From Actinoallomurus iriomotensis (GTDB lineage: Bacteria > Actinomycetota > Actinomycetes > Streptosporangiales > Streptosporangiaceae), in contig NZ_BSTJ01000014.1 of assembly GCF_030269445.1 (NCBI RefSeq), positions 248,001 through 312,000 of the forward strand: 64,000 nucleotides of DNA, read 5' to 3'. Positions within the stretch are counted from its first letter, which is position 1; every line of letters begins with the position of its first letter. Of the stretch, positions 8,290 through 16,260 are shown piece after piece. The position numbers were made by a program, and so were the translations under genes. The notes under the pieces are model-generated. The model worked only from the letters and a program-made list of their open reading frames with translations, did not search any database and was not told the origin of the DNA.

Positions 8290-9104
8290 GCAGCAGCCGC
8301 CTTACGGCGAAGGACCTGACACTCGCGTACGAGGACCGGACCGTCGTCGACGGCCTGGACCTGGAGATCCCCGACGGGCAGGTCACGGTCATCGTCGGCC
8401 CCAACGCCTGCGGGAAGTCCACCCTGCTGCGGGCACTCGGCCGGCTGCTCAAGCCGCGCCGCGGCGTCGTGCTGCTGGACGGCGCCGAACTCGCCCACGT
8501 CTCCCGCAAACAGATCGCGCGGACGGTGGGCGTCCTGCCCCAGTCACCCACGCCCCCGGGCGGGATCACCGTCGCCGACCTGGTGGCACGCGGCCGCCAG
8601 CCGCACCAGACGTGGTGGCGGCAGTGGTCGGAGGAAGACGAGCGGGCCACCACGGAGGCGCTGGAGCGCACCGAGACCGCGGACCTCGCCGAGCGACCGG
8701 TGGACGAGTTGTCGGGCGGCCAGCGCCAGCGCGCGTGGATCGCGATGGCCCTCGCCCAGGACACCGATCTGCTGCTCCTCGACGAGCCCACGACGTACCT
8801 GGACATCGCCCACCAGGTCGAGGTGCTGGACCTGATCCGGCAGCTCAACCACGAACGCGGCCGCACCGTCGTCGCCGTCCTCCACGACCTCAACCAGGCG
8901 GCCCGGTACGCCGATCACCTCGTCGCCATGAAGGCCGGCCGCGTCATCGCCCAGGGCCCGCCACGCGACGTCGTCACCGCGGAACTGGTCCAGGAGGTCT
9001 TCGGCCTGGCCTCCGTCGTCGTCCCGGACCCGGTCACCGGCGGCCCGCTCGTCGTCCCCGGCATGGCCTGGCAACCCGAACCGGACGACGACCGCACCCG
9101 GTAA
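8286..9104 (+). CDS. Siderophore ABC transporter ATP-binding protein (FecE type)
   Basis: 272 residues from the ATG overlapping the permease stop. Walker A is GPNACGKST (residues 38-46), the Q-loop follows in VGVLPQSPTPPGG, the signature is LSGGQRQRAWIAMALAQ, Walker B is LLLLDEPTTYLD, and the H-loop is VLHDLNQAARYADH. All catalytic residues are present. It energises the two FecCD permeases. A 7-bp inverted repeat spanning the stop codon (9096-9122) may be a weak terminator. Confidence 0.92.
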   Translation: MSSSRLTAKDLTLAYEDRTVVDGLDLEIPDGQVTVIVGPNACGKSTLLRALGRLLKPRRGVVLLDGAELAHVSRKQIARTVGVLPQSPTPPGGITVADLVARGRQPHQTWWRQWSEEDERATTEALERTETADLAERPVDELSGGQRQRAWIAMALAQDTDLLLLDEPTTYLDIAHQVEVLDLIRQLNHERGRTVVAVLHDLNQAARYADHLVAMKAGRVIAQGPPRDVVTAELVQEVFGLASVVVPDPVTGGPLVVPGMAWQPEPDDDRTR

Positions 9105-9133
9105 ACAGGCCGGTGACCGGGTAGAACACGCGC

Positions 9134-9568
9134 ATGGGTGAGCAGCGCAGGCTCACGTTGGCCGTGACCGGGGCCGGCGGGACACGCATGGCGCGGTACG
9201 TGCTGTCCGCGCTCGTCCGGGATGAGCGGGTCGGGCACGTGGACCTGCTGGTGTCGGAGGCCGGCCGGACGCTGATCGCGCACGAGTTCGGCGGGTCGCG
9301 GACCGACGATCCGGTGGAGCGGCTTCTCGGCGAGCGACACGACAAGGTCGCCGCGTACGACCCGGAGGACCTGCGCAACATGGCGCAGGTCACCGAGGCC
9401 GGCGCCGTCGTGTACCCGATGATCCCCACCTACTACAACGTCCCGCGGACCGTCGAGGAGATGTTCGAGGAGTTCACCGCCCGGCTGATGGGCTTCATCG
9501 GGCTCGGCCAGACGGACTACTACGAGTGGGCCGGGGAGACGCCGGCGCACCGAGACCGCAGCCACTGA
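9134..9568 (+). CDS. UbiX/VdcB-like flavin prenyltransferase homologue lacking its middle
   Basis: 144 residues against about 190-200 for UbiX, VdcB or BsdB. The N-terminus (LAVTGAGGTRMARYVLSAL, then VSEAGRTLIAHEF) matches the first strand and helix of the FMN-binding fold. The C-terminus (LRNMAQVTEAGAVVYPMIPTYYNVPRTVEEM...) matches the last third. The section between, which in UbiX holds the Gly-Ser loop, the MVVxPCSMxTLAxIA strand and the PLVLxPRExP segment, is missing. The protein therefore probably cannot prenylate FMN itself. It is still the first gene of a decarboxylase operon and may have a structural role. Confidence 0.78.
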   Translation: MGEQRRLTLAVTGAGGTRMARYVLSALVRDERVGHVDLLVSEAGRTLIAHEFGGSRTDDPVERLLGERHDKVAAYDPEDLRNMAQVTEAGAVVYPMIPTYYNVPRTVEEMFEEFTARLMGFIGLGQTDYYEWAGETPAHRDRSH

Positions 9569-9577
9569 GGGGTTCCG

Positions 9578-11008
9578 GTGGCCCATGACGACCTCCGCTC
9601 GTTCCTCGACGAGCTGGACCGGAACCGTCAGCTGCTGCGCGTCACCGAAGAGGTGGCGCCCGAGCCGGACCTGGCCGCCGCGGCCAACGCCGCCTGCCGG
9701 ATCGGCCCGAACGCTCCGGCGCTCCACTTCGACAACGTCACCGGCTTCACCCGTGCCCGGATCGCCCTGAACGTGCACGGCTCGTGGGCCAACCACGCCA
9801 TCGCGCTCGGTCTGCCGCCGGAGACCTCCGTGAAGGACCAGGTCCAGGAGTTCATCCGGCGCTGGGAGGAGGCCCCAGTCGAACCCGAACGGCGGGCGGA
9901 CCCGCCGTGGACGCGCAACACCGTGACCGGCGACGACGTCGACCTGTACGCGGTGCTGCCACTGTTCCGGCTGAACGACGGCGACGGCGGCCACTACCTC
10001 GACAAGGCCGCCGTGGTCTCCCGCGACCCCGAGGCGCCCGACGACTTCGGCCGCCAGAACGTCGGCACGTACCGCATGCAGGTCAAAGGCCGTAACCGGC
10101 TCGGCCTGCAGCCCGTGCCCATGCACGACATCGCCGTCCACCTGCGCAAGGCCGAAGAGCGCGGCGAGGACCTGCCGGTCGCGATCGCGCTGGGCAACGA
10201 CCCGGTCATCACGATCGTCGCCGGTACGCCGCTGGGGTACGAGCAGTCGGAGTACCGCCTGGCCGGGGCACTGCGCGGCGCACCGGCGCCGATCGCGTCC
10301 GCCCCGCTCACCGGCCTGGACGTGCCCTGGGGCAGCGAGGTGATCCTGGAGGGCGTCGTCGAGGGACGCACGCGGGAGTTCGAGGGGCCGTTCGGGGAGT
10401 TCACCGGCCACTACTCGGGCGGCCGGCGGATGCCGGTGATCCGCGTGGAGCGGATCTCCCACCGCGACGACCCGATCTTCGAGGCGCTCTACCTCGGCAT
10501 GCCGTGGACCGAGATCGACTATCTGATCGGGCCGGCCACCTGCGTCCCGCTCCAGCAGCAGCTCCGGGCGGAGTTCCCCGAGGTACGGGCGGTGAACGCG
10601 ATGTACACCCACGGCCTGCTGGCGATCATCTCGACCGCCAAGCGGTACGGCGGCTTCGCCCGCGCGGTCGGCACGCGCGCCATGACCACGCCGCACGGCC
10701 TCGGCTACTGCAAGGTGGTCATCATGGTCGACGAGGACGTCGACCCGTTCGACCTGCCGCAGGTGATGTGGGCGCTGTCCACGAAGGTCAATCCGGCGAG
10801 CGACCTGGTCGACCTGCCCGCCATGTCGGTCCTCGAACTCGATCCGGGCTCGGAGCCGCCCGGCATCACCGACAAGCTGATCATCGACGCCACCACCCCG
10901 GTGCCCCCGGACGTCCGCGGCAGCTACGGCCGGCCCGTGACCGACCTGCCGGAGACGTCGCAGTGGATCGCCAGGCTGACCTCGATGCTCGCCAGGGGAG
11001 ACTCATGA
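9578..11008 (+). CDS. UbiD-family prenylated-FMN decarboxylase (VdcC/BsdC-like)
   Basis: 476 residues, GTG start after GAGGGGTTCCG. UbiD enzymes decarboxylate aromatic or unsaturated acids using prenylated FMN. The conserved core is present: NVGTYRMQVKGRNRLGLQ (prFMN/Mn2+ region with the catalytic Arg), GNDPVITIVAGTPL, and EGPFGEFTGHYSGG with the catalytic Glu residues. The next gene, a VdcD-like small protein, points to the non-oxidative hydroxyarylic acid decarboxylases (vanillate, 4-hydroxybenzoate type). The substrate is not certain. A working UbiX must come from elsewhere in the genome if the neighbouring one is inactive. Confidence 0.9.
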   Translation: MAHDDLRSFLDELDRNRQLLRVTEEVAPEPDLAAAANAACRIGPNAPALHFDNVTGFTRARIALNVHGSWANHAIALGLPPETSVKDQVQEFIRRWEEAPVEPERRADPPWTRNTVTGDDVDLYAVLPLFRLNDGDGGHYLDKAAVVSRDPEAPDDFGRQNVGTYRMQVKGRNRLGLQPVPMHDIAVHLRKAEERGEDLPVAIALGNDPVITIVAGTPLGYEQSEYRLAGALRGAPAPIASAPLTGLDVPWGSEVILEGVVEGRTREFEGPFGEFTGHYSGGRRMPVIRVERISHRDDPIFEALYLGMPWTEIDYLIGPATCVPLQQQLRAEFPEVRAVNAMYTHGLLAIISTAKRYGGFARAVGTRAMTTPHGLGYCKVVIMVDEDVDPFDLPQVMWALSTKVNPASDLVDLPAMSVLELDPGSEPPGITDKLIIDATTPVPPDVRGSYGRPVTDLPETSQWIARLTSMLARGDS

Positions 11009-11229
11009 TCTGCCCGCGCTGCGCGTACGAGGGCGTCGACACGCTCGCGTGCTCGCCGGTGCCCGAGGCGTGGGAGGTCCTGCGATGCGGGCGGTGCCTC
11101 TACGCGTGGCGCACCACCGAGCCGGCCCGCCGTACGAGCCGCGAGCACTACCCCGAGGAGTTCCGGCTGACCCAGGACGACCTCGACCGGGCGCCCGAGG
11201 TCCCGGCCGTCCCGCCGGTCCGCCGCTGA
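11005..11229 (+). CDS. VdcD/BsdD-like small subunit of hydroxyarylic acid decarboxylase
   Basis: 74 residues; ATG overlaps the UbiD stop (ATGA). It begins MICPRCAYEGVDTLACSPVP and continues with CGRCLYAWRTTEP, giving two CxxC pairs that probably bind zinc. This matches VdcD/BsdD proteins that accompany VdcC/BsdC and are needed for full decarboxylase activity. Its presence is the best evidence that the operon acts on phenolic acids and is not for ubiquinone or menaquinone synthesis. Confidence 0.87.
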   Translation: MICPRCAYEGVDTLACSPVPEAWEVLRCGRCLYAWRTTEPARRTSREHYPEEFRLTQDDLDRAPEVPAVPPVRR

Positions 11230-11236
11230 CGGCCGG

Positions 11237-12676
11237 TCAGATCGCCATCGACCGCGGCGCCGGGGCACCTCGATCGTGACCGCCTCCGTAACTCCGCCAG
11301 GCCGTGGCCAGGCGGCGCACCGCCTTCGTCAGCGTGTCGGGGTCGGCGAGGAAGTGGATCCGGATGAACTCCCCGCTGCCCCCAGAGGCGTCCAGTCCGC
11401 TGCCGGGCAGCACGGCGACGCCGTGACGGAGGGCCGTCTGCGCGAAGGAGTCGCCGTCGCCGTGGGGAAGGCGCACCCACAGGGTCTGGCCGCCGGTGAC
11501 GGCCGGCGCCTGCCACCGCGGTAGCCGTCGCGCCAGTTCCGCACGCAGGTGGTCATGGCGGGCCCGGCGGTCCGCGGCCAGGTCCTGACAGAGCGTTTCC
11601 ACGTGGGGAAGGAGTTCGGCGGCGGCGAGCTGTGCGGGGAGGTTCCCGCCGAGATCATGAACCGCTCTGAGCCGGGCGAGGCGGTCGATGACGGGCCGCG
11701 CGGCTCGTATCCAGCCGATGCGGAGCCCGCCCCAGACGCTCTTGCTGAGCGAGCCAACGGAGATGACCGTCTCACCGAACGCGGCGAGCGGAGGTGGTGT
11801 GTCCTGCCCGGGAAAGGCCAGGTGAGCGAGGACTTCGTCGTCGATGAGCGGTACGTCCGCGGCGTCGGCCGCCGCGGCGAGCCGTCGGCGCGGGAGCGCC
11901 GGCAGTAACCCGCCGGTCGGGTTGTGATGGGTGGATACGACGTAGGCGAGTTTCGGGCGAGGGCCAGGTGTTCGGGTCGCCGCCTCGAAGCCGTCCAGCC
12001 CGACGGGGAGTGTCCGCACGGACGCGCTCTGTTCGTGGAACGCCTCGAGCGCGCCCGGATAGGTGGGTGCCTCGACGAGGACCGTGCCGCCGGGCTCGAC
12101 GAGAGTACGGGCGAGCAGGGAGAGGGCCTGCTGACCGCCGTTGGTGACCAGAACCTGCTCGGGGCCGGTCGGCACCCCACGGCGTGTGTAGTGGTCGGCG
12201 ACGGCGCGGCGCAGCAGCCGGTGACCCGATGGGTGGTACCCGATGTCGTTCGTGACCGTGGCCAGCCGGGACAGAGCCCGCTCGTACGCCGTCAGCAGCA
12301 TCGCCGGCGGCGCGGTGGGCGCGGCGCACGCCAGGAGGATCACGTCATCGTCCCGTGGCTCCAGCAGGTGGAGGAAGACCGGCGCGCCCGTCGTGTCCCG
12401 AGGCCCCGGACGCGGTGGCCCGGCCACCCGGGTCCCGCTGCCCTGGCGACGGACGATCCGGCCTTCGAGGCGCAGCTGGTCGTACGCGGCCACGACGGTC
12501 CCGCGTCCCACCGCGAGGGCGGACGCGAAGGCCCGGTCGGGCGGCAGTGCCGTGCCGGGCGGCAGTTCGCCTTCGTCGACGAGGCGCCGCAGCCGCGCGG
12601 CGAGCAGGAGATACAGCGGTCCGCGGCCCGGCCACCGGCCCAGGCGGTCGGCCAGCTCGGCTGGGTCCATCGGCAT
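11237..12676 (-). CDS. MocR-type GntR regulator with aminotransferase domain
   Basis: 479 residues from ATG 12676 (ATG 12670 is an alternative; an open frame continues upstream to 12787 but would overlap the divergent promoter). The N-terminal winged helix has PPDRAFASALAVGRGTVVAAYDQLRLEG. The rest is a fold-type I aminotransferase domain with the PLP lysine in SVGSLSKSVWGGLRIGW, plus YVVSTHHNPTGG and VTNGGQQALSLLARTL. MocR proteins sense amines, vitamin B6 forms or amino acids through PLP. The divergent cupin gene across a shared 100-bp promoter with inverted ATTGGT repeats is the likely target. Confidence 0.88.
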   Translation of the reverse strand: MPMDPAELADRLGRWPGRGPLYLLLAARLRRLVDEGELPPGTALPPDRAFASALAVGRGTVVAAYDQLRLEGRIVRRQGSGTRVAGPPRPGPRDTTGAPVFLHLLEPRDDDVILLACAAPTAPPAMLLTAYERALSRLATVTNDIGYHPSGHRLLRRAVADHYTRRGVPTGPEQVLVTNGGQQALSLLARTLVEPGGTVLVEAPTYPGALEAFHEQSASVRTLPVGLDGFEAATRTPGPRPKLAYVVSTHHNPTGGLLPALPRRRLAAAADAADVPLIDDEVLAHLAFPGQDTPPPLAAFGETVISVGSLSKSVWGGLRIGWIRAARPVIDRLARLRAVHDLGGNLPAQLAAAELLPHVETLCQDLAADRRARHDHLRAELARRLPRWQAPAVTGGQTLWVRLPHGDGDSFAQTALRHGVAVLPGSGLDASGGSGEFIRIHFLADPDTLTKAVRRLATAWRSYGGGHDRGAPAPRSMAI

Positions 12677-12703
12677 GATCGAGTGGTTCCGGTCCAGGAG
12701 GCG

Positions 12704-12739
12704 ATTGGTTCGCTCGGTGGACCAATTGTGGCGTATTGG
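12704..12739. promoter_or_regulatory. Candidate MocR operator between divergent genes
   Basis: Three copies of a six-base element alternate in orientation: ATTGGT (12704-12709), ACCAAT (12721-12726) and ATTGG (12735-12739). They lie between the MocR gene (start 12676) and the cupin gene (start 12778). MocR regulators typically bind such repeated half-sites across the shared promoter. Assignment to this regulator is inferred from position only. Confidence 0.55.
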
Positions 12740-12777
12740 CTCTGGGGCCCGGCCACGGCGAAGGCCAGGATCGCGGC

Positions 12778-13131
12778 ATGACCACACGACATGAGGACCT
12801 GCGGCACCTCGCCGCGGTATCGGTGCCCGAGGCCGTCGCCGCCCTCCCGGGGCCCTTCCAGCAGCGCGATCTGGCGATGGTGAACGGCTCCACCGTCGTT
12901 CGGCTCGCGCGTCTGGAAGGCGAGTTCCCCTGGCATCACCACGACGAGGACGAGCTGTTCCTGTGCTGGGACGGCGGCTTCGAGATCCAGCTGGAGGGAC
13001 GGGACCCGGTGGTGCTGACCGCGGGCGAGCTCTTCGTCGTCCCCAAGGGGATGCGGCACCGCCCCGTCGCCGACGAGACCGCCCACGTCCTGCTCATCGA
13101 GCATCCGGACACCAAGCAGTACGGGAACTGA
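12778..13131 (+). CDS. Cupin-domain protein
   Basis: 117 residues. A single small cupin barrel: motif 1 is [20 protein letters not shown] (two His, one Glu as metal ligands) and motif 2 is [16 protein letters not shown] (third His). It is similar to mannose-6-phosphate isomerase-like and DUF861-like cupins of about this size. Function may be sugar isomerisation, ligand sensing or a dioxygenase-type activity; the sequence does not decide. It is divergent from the MocR regulator and is followed by a strong hairpin terminator. Confidence 0.82.
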   Translation: MTTRHEDLRHLAAVSVPEAVAALPGPFQQRDLAMVNGSTVVRLARLEGEFPWHHHDEDELFLCWDGGFEIQLEGRDPVVLTAGELFVVPKGMRHRPVADETAHVLLIEHPDTKQYGN

Positions 13132-13165
13132 CGCCCCCGGACGTCGCCGGCCCGGAAGACGAGAA

Positions 13166-13195
13166 ACCCCCGCGCGGGGCGCGCCGCGCGGGGGT
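13166..13195. terminator. Bidirectional hairpin terminator
   Basis: A perfect 12-bp stem (ACCCCCGCGCGG / CCGCGCGGGGGT) with a six-base loop lies between the converging cupin and MFS genes. On the minus strand it is followed by TTTCTCG, on the plus strand by CCTTCTCG, so it can serve both. Confidence 0.85.
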
Positions 13196-13218
13196 CCTTC
13201 TCGATGGGCCGGCGGAGG

Positions 13219-14739
13219 TCAGGTCACCGAGGGGACGGTGCTGGAGCCGGTCCCGGGCTCCAGCTTCTCGCTGACACTGCCGGCGGCCGACCGGATCGAG
13301 CTGAGGGGCGCCGCGATGTCCTCCAGCGACGCGCCTTCGGCCTTGACTCCGAAGATCGCCGCGATCACCCCGGCGACGATCATGATTCCCGCCGAGATCA
13401 GGTAGGCGATGAACAGGCGGCCCGGGTTCGGGTGGTCCTGGTCGCCGATCAGCGAGCCGAAGACCGTCGGGCCGAGGGCGCCGAACAACTGGGCGATGGC
13501 GAAGAAGATGGCGATCGCCTGCGAGCGGAGCTCCATCGGGAAGATCTCGCTCACGGTCAGGTATCCGGAGCTGGCCGCGGCCGAGGCGATGAAGAAGATC
13601 ACCGTCCACAGCACGGTCTGGCTCATGGCCGTCAGGGCGCCGATCTTGAACAGGTAGCCGCTGAAGGCGAGCAGGGCACCGGACACGATGTAGGTGCTCG
13701 CGATCATCTGCTTGCGGCCGATCGTGTCGAACAGCCGGCCGAGGAACAGCGGCCCGAGCAGGTTGCCCGCGGCGAAGGCGAAGAAGTACGTCGCCACACC
13801 GCTCTCCGAGACCCCGTAGAAGTGCGTGAGCACGAGGCCGTAGGTGAAGAAGATCGCGTTGTAGAGGAACGACTGGCTGATCATCAGGGTCGCGCCGAGC
13901 AGCGACCGCGTCGGGTACTCCTTGAACAGCGTCTTGGCGACCTGCAGGAACGAGACCGACTCCTGCGGCCTGATCTCCAGGGTCTTGGCCTCGTCCACCG
14001 GCGCGAGTTCCTTGCCGGAGGCCGCCACCTCGCGTTCGATCTGCGCGATCGTCGCCTCGGCCTCATCCGCGTGGCCGTGGGAGAGCTGCCAGCGCGGGCT
14101 CTCCGGCAGGGTGCGGCGCAGCGTCCAGATCGCCAGACCCAGCACCGGGCCGATGAAGAAGCCGACCCGCCAGCCGAGGTTGTCGGAGAACACCGAGTGG
14201 TTGAGCAGGACGTACTCGCTGAGTGAGCCGAGGATCGCACCGAACCAGTAGGTGCCGCTGACCGCCAGGTCGACCCGGCCGCGGTACTTCGCGGGAATGA
14301 GTTCGTCGATCGCCGAATGGATCGCCGCGTATTCACCGCCGATACCCATGCCAGCGACGAAGCGGAAGAACAGGAAGATCCCGTAGTTGAACGAGAACGC
14401 GGTGAGACCGTTCGCGACGAGGTAGAGCCCGAGCGTCGCGACGAACAGTTTGCGTCGTCCGAACCGGTCGGAAAGCCGACCGAAGACAAGTGCGCCGACC
14501 ACTTCACCGATCAGATAGATCGTCGCGGAGAAGCCGACATCCTGGGACGTGAGATGGAGCGTGTTCGCGTGCTGGAGAACGGGGCCGATGATGCTGGCGA
14601 TCTGGATCTCCAGGCCGTCCAGGACCCACGCCACACCGAGAGCAATGATCATCCGGGTGTGGAAGCGAGACCAGGGCAGCCGGTCGATCCGCGCCGGCAC
14701 GAGACTCCGAACGATGGCCTGCGGGGGGGCCTCTGCCAT
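13219..14739 (-). CDS. MFS transporter, sugar/metabolite:H+ symporter type
   Basis: 506 residues, about 12 membrane helices. Conserved MFS motifs: GRLSDRFGRRKLFV after helix 2, RFVAGMGIGGEYAAIHSAIDELIPAKYRGR at helices 4-5, and GRLFDTIGRKQMI in the second half. The central loop (residues about 230-270) is soluble and charged. The PESPRWQ signature after helix 6 places it with sugar porters and metabolite:H+ symporters. It has GAGGAAG upstream. An inverted repeat ATACAT-AAC-ATGTAT about 60 bases upstream may be an operator. No catabolic neighbours reveal the substrate. Confidence 0.86.
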   Translation of the reverse strand: MAEAPPQAIVRSLVPARIDRLPWSRFHTRMIIALGVAWVLDGLEIQIASIIGPVLQHANTLHLTSQDVGFSATIYLIGEVVGALVFGRLSDRFGRRKLFVATLGLYLVANGLTAFSFNYGIFLFFRFVAGMGIGGEYAAIHSAIDELIPAKYRGRVDLAVSGTYWFGAILGSLSEYVLLNHSVFSDNLGWRVGFFIGPVLGLAIWTLRRTLPESPRWQLSHGHADEAEATIAQIEREVAASGKELAPVDEAKTLEIRPQESVSFLQVAKTLFKEYPTRSLLGATLMISQSFLYNAIFFTYGLVLTHFYGVSESGVATYFFAFAAGNLLGPLFLGRLFDTIGRKQMIASTYIVSGALLAFSGYLFKIGALTAMSQTVLWTVIFFIASAAASSGYLTVSEIFPMELRSQAIAIFFAIAQLFGALGPTVFGSLIGDQDHPNPGRLFIAYLISAGIMIVAGVIAAIFGVKAEGASLEDIAAPLSSIRSAAGSVSEKLEPGTGSSTVPSVT

Positions 14740-15211
14740 CGTCTTCCTCCTTCGTGTTGTTTCCGTAGGGTTACAAGACGATCACCATAGGCGCAGATAC
14801 ATAACATGTATATAGGGTCAGCAGAATTCTTGTGATTACTCATGACAGACGTCGTATCGTACGTGCTCTACCGCACTGATAGACGATCTGATCGTCCAGA
14901 TGGCGCTGCACGGCGATCGTCCCTTGAGACGCCCACAGCGAGCGCATGGCCGCCGAACGCCCGCGTCGACGACACGCCGTGGACGCGCCGGAGGCCCCCG
15001 GCGGGCGCGTCCCGAGGCTTCCGCGGGCGCGCCGGGCGGCCCGCACGCGCCTCGGGCGGGCGCCTCACGCCCTCCGTGCCGCCGCCGGGACCCCGAATGG
15101 CGGTGACCGCGTTAGGAGCGCGAAATAGCGGGCAAGGAGAAAGTGGGCCGAGGCGAATCGGAGACGGTTCACAATTGGCTCAACGATGCCTTTATCGAGA
15201 AGGAGACAGCC
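14740..15211. other. 472-bp intergenic region between MFS and CsbD genes
   Basis: I see no gene here. There are two small dyads: ATACAT-AAC-ATGTAT at 14797-14811, in the MFS promoter region and the only A/T-rich patch nearby, and GACGAT-CTG-ATCGTC at 14882-14896. The right part (14940-15110) is very GC-rich with arginine/proline-rich open frames in several phases, which is what random GC-rich DNA gives. The last 60 bases hold the promoter and Shine-Dalgarno site (GAAGGAG) of the CsbD gene. Confidence 0.5.
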
Positions 15212-15385
15212 ATGAGCGCCGCCGACAAAGCCCGCAACAAGGCCGACGAGATCAAGGGCAAAGCCAAGAAGGAGACCGGTAAGGCCATCGACAATGAGCA
15301 AATGGAGGCCGAGGGCAGGTCGGACGAGGCCAAGGGCGATCTGAAACAGGCCGGCGAGAAAATCAAGGACGTCTTCAAGGACTGA
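15212..15385 (+). CDS. CsbD-family stress protein
   Basis: 57 residues, starting after GAAGGAGACAGCC. The sequence is almost all charged and alanine/glycine: ADKARNKADEIKGKAKKETG, then EGRSDEAKGDLKQAGEKIKDVF, the CsbD signature (KGKxKExxG, GxxDxxKGxxxQxxGK). These small hydrophilic proteins are general stress (SigB-type) products of unknown mechanism. It is a single gene closed by a long hairpin terminator. Confidence 0.9.
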   Translation: MSAADKARNKADEIKGKAKKETGKAIDNEQMEAEGRSDEAKGDLKQAGEKIKDVFKD

Positions 15386-15399
15386 CGAGTTCGACCCCC

Positions 15400-15437
15400 G
15401 TCACAGGACCCGTCCGCGACCGGACGGGTCCTGTGAC
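15400..15437. terminator. 17-bp perfect hairpin after the CsbD gene
   Basis: GTCACAGGACCCGTCCG pairs perfectly with its reverse complement at 15421-15437 around a CGAC loop. No T-run follows, as is common for terminators in high-GC actinomycetes. It begins 15 bases after the CsbD stop. Confidence 0.85.
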
Positions 15438-15537
15438 GCGCACGGAAACGCCGTTTCCGGCCGCGCGATCGGGTCCACCGGAACGCGCGCCGCTCCTCCT
15501 TAGGCTCTCGCGCATCGAAGCGAGAGGAGCCACGACG

Positions 15538-16194
15538 TTGTTCCGCGTTTCAGGCCGCACCCGGCCCGCCGCCGTCCGCTGGGCCGCGCTGATGGCGCTG
15601 GCCGCCGTACCGACCGGCTGCCGCGCGCGACCGGCGACCGTCCCCACTCACGCCGCCGCGCCGACCCCCACCCCGACAGTCACCGCGACACCCACCGCGA
15701 CGGCCTCCGCGACACCGGACACGCCCCCGGCGTCGCACCCCGTCACGGCACCGGCCACCGGGGTGCCGAGCCGCTCCGCCATCCGGCGGGTGATGGCCCG
15801 GACGACCGAGGTCGCGACATCGGAGGGGCACTTCGTCCTCGACCAGGGACCGGTCAGCGTCGCCGACGGGTACGGCGGGACGCTCACCGCCGCGGTCGGC
15901 CAGCGCTACCCCACCGCCGACGCGCACGGCCAGCTCGTCTTCTTCTGGCACGGCACGCGCTTCCTCGGCCTGGACTCCGTGCGCGAGAGCGACACGATCA
16001 CCGGGCTGCGCCGGGGCACCGCCGGCGCCTTCCGCGTCACCTACGCGCACTACGCCCCCTCGGACGCCGAGTGCTGCGCCTCCCTGCCGCCGGTCACCGT
16101 CGCGTACCGCTGGACCGGAAGCCGGCTCGTCGCCTCGGGCACGCCTCCTCTGCGCGGAACGCCCCTCCGCGTCCATGTCGCCCTGATTGGATGA
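15538..16194 (+). CDS. LppP/LprE-family lipoprotein
   Basis: 218 residues from the TTG at 15538, chosen because GAGAGGAG precedes it; the open frame continues upstream into the terminator. A basic start (FRVSGRTRP) and hydrophobic stretch lead to AVPTGC, a plausible lipobox, followed by a Pro/Thr/Ala-rich linker of about 45 residues. The folded domain (YGGTLTAAVGQRYPTADAHG, LVFFWHGTRFLGLDS, and CCASLPPVTVAYRW) is the LppP/LprE domain of mycobacterial lipoproteins. Function is unknown; it should sit on the outer face of the membrane. Confidence 0.82.
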   Translation: MFRVSGRTRPAAVRWAALMALAAVPTGCRARPATVPTHAAAPTPTPTVTATPTATASATPDTPPASHPVTAPATGVPSRSAIRRVMARTTEVATSEGHFVLDQGPVSVADGYGGTLTAAVGQRYPTADAHGQLVFFWHGTRFLGLDSVRESDTITGLRRGTAGAFRVTYAHYAPSDAECCASLPPVTVAYRWTGSRLVASGTPPLRGTPLRVHVALIG

Positions 16195-16260
16195 TCAAAC
16201 GCAGGCGAAACGGACTAAGCCGGGGCCAGCGGGGTAACAGCGCCCGGCGGGAGGCGCTAA

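Noticed and set aside
9096-9122. Strong terminator after the siderophore ATPase gene
   Set aside because: The stem is only 7 bp with a 13-base loop and no T-run, so read-through into the decarboxylase operon cannot be excluded.
13204-14226. Long + strand frame antisense to the MFS transporter
   Set aside because: Low-complexity Arg/Glu/Gly shadow; the minus-strand MFS motifs are unambiguous.
14842-15282. 146-codon frame in the MFS-CsbD gap
   Set aside because: No Shine-Dalgarno site, Arg/Pro-rich, and it overlaps the well-supported CsbD gene in another frame.
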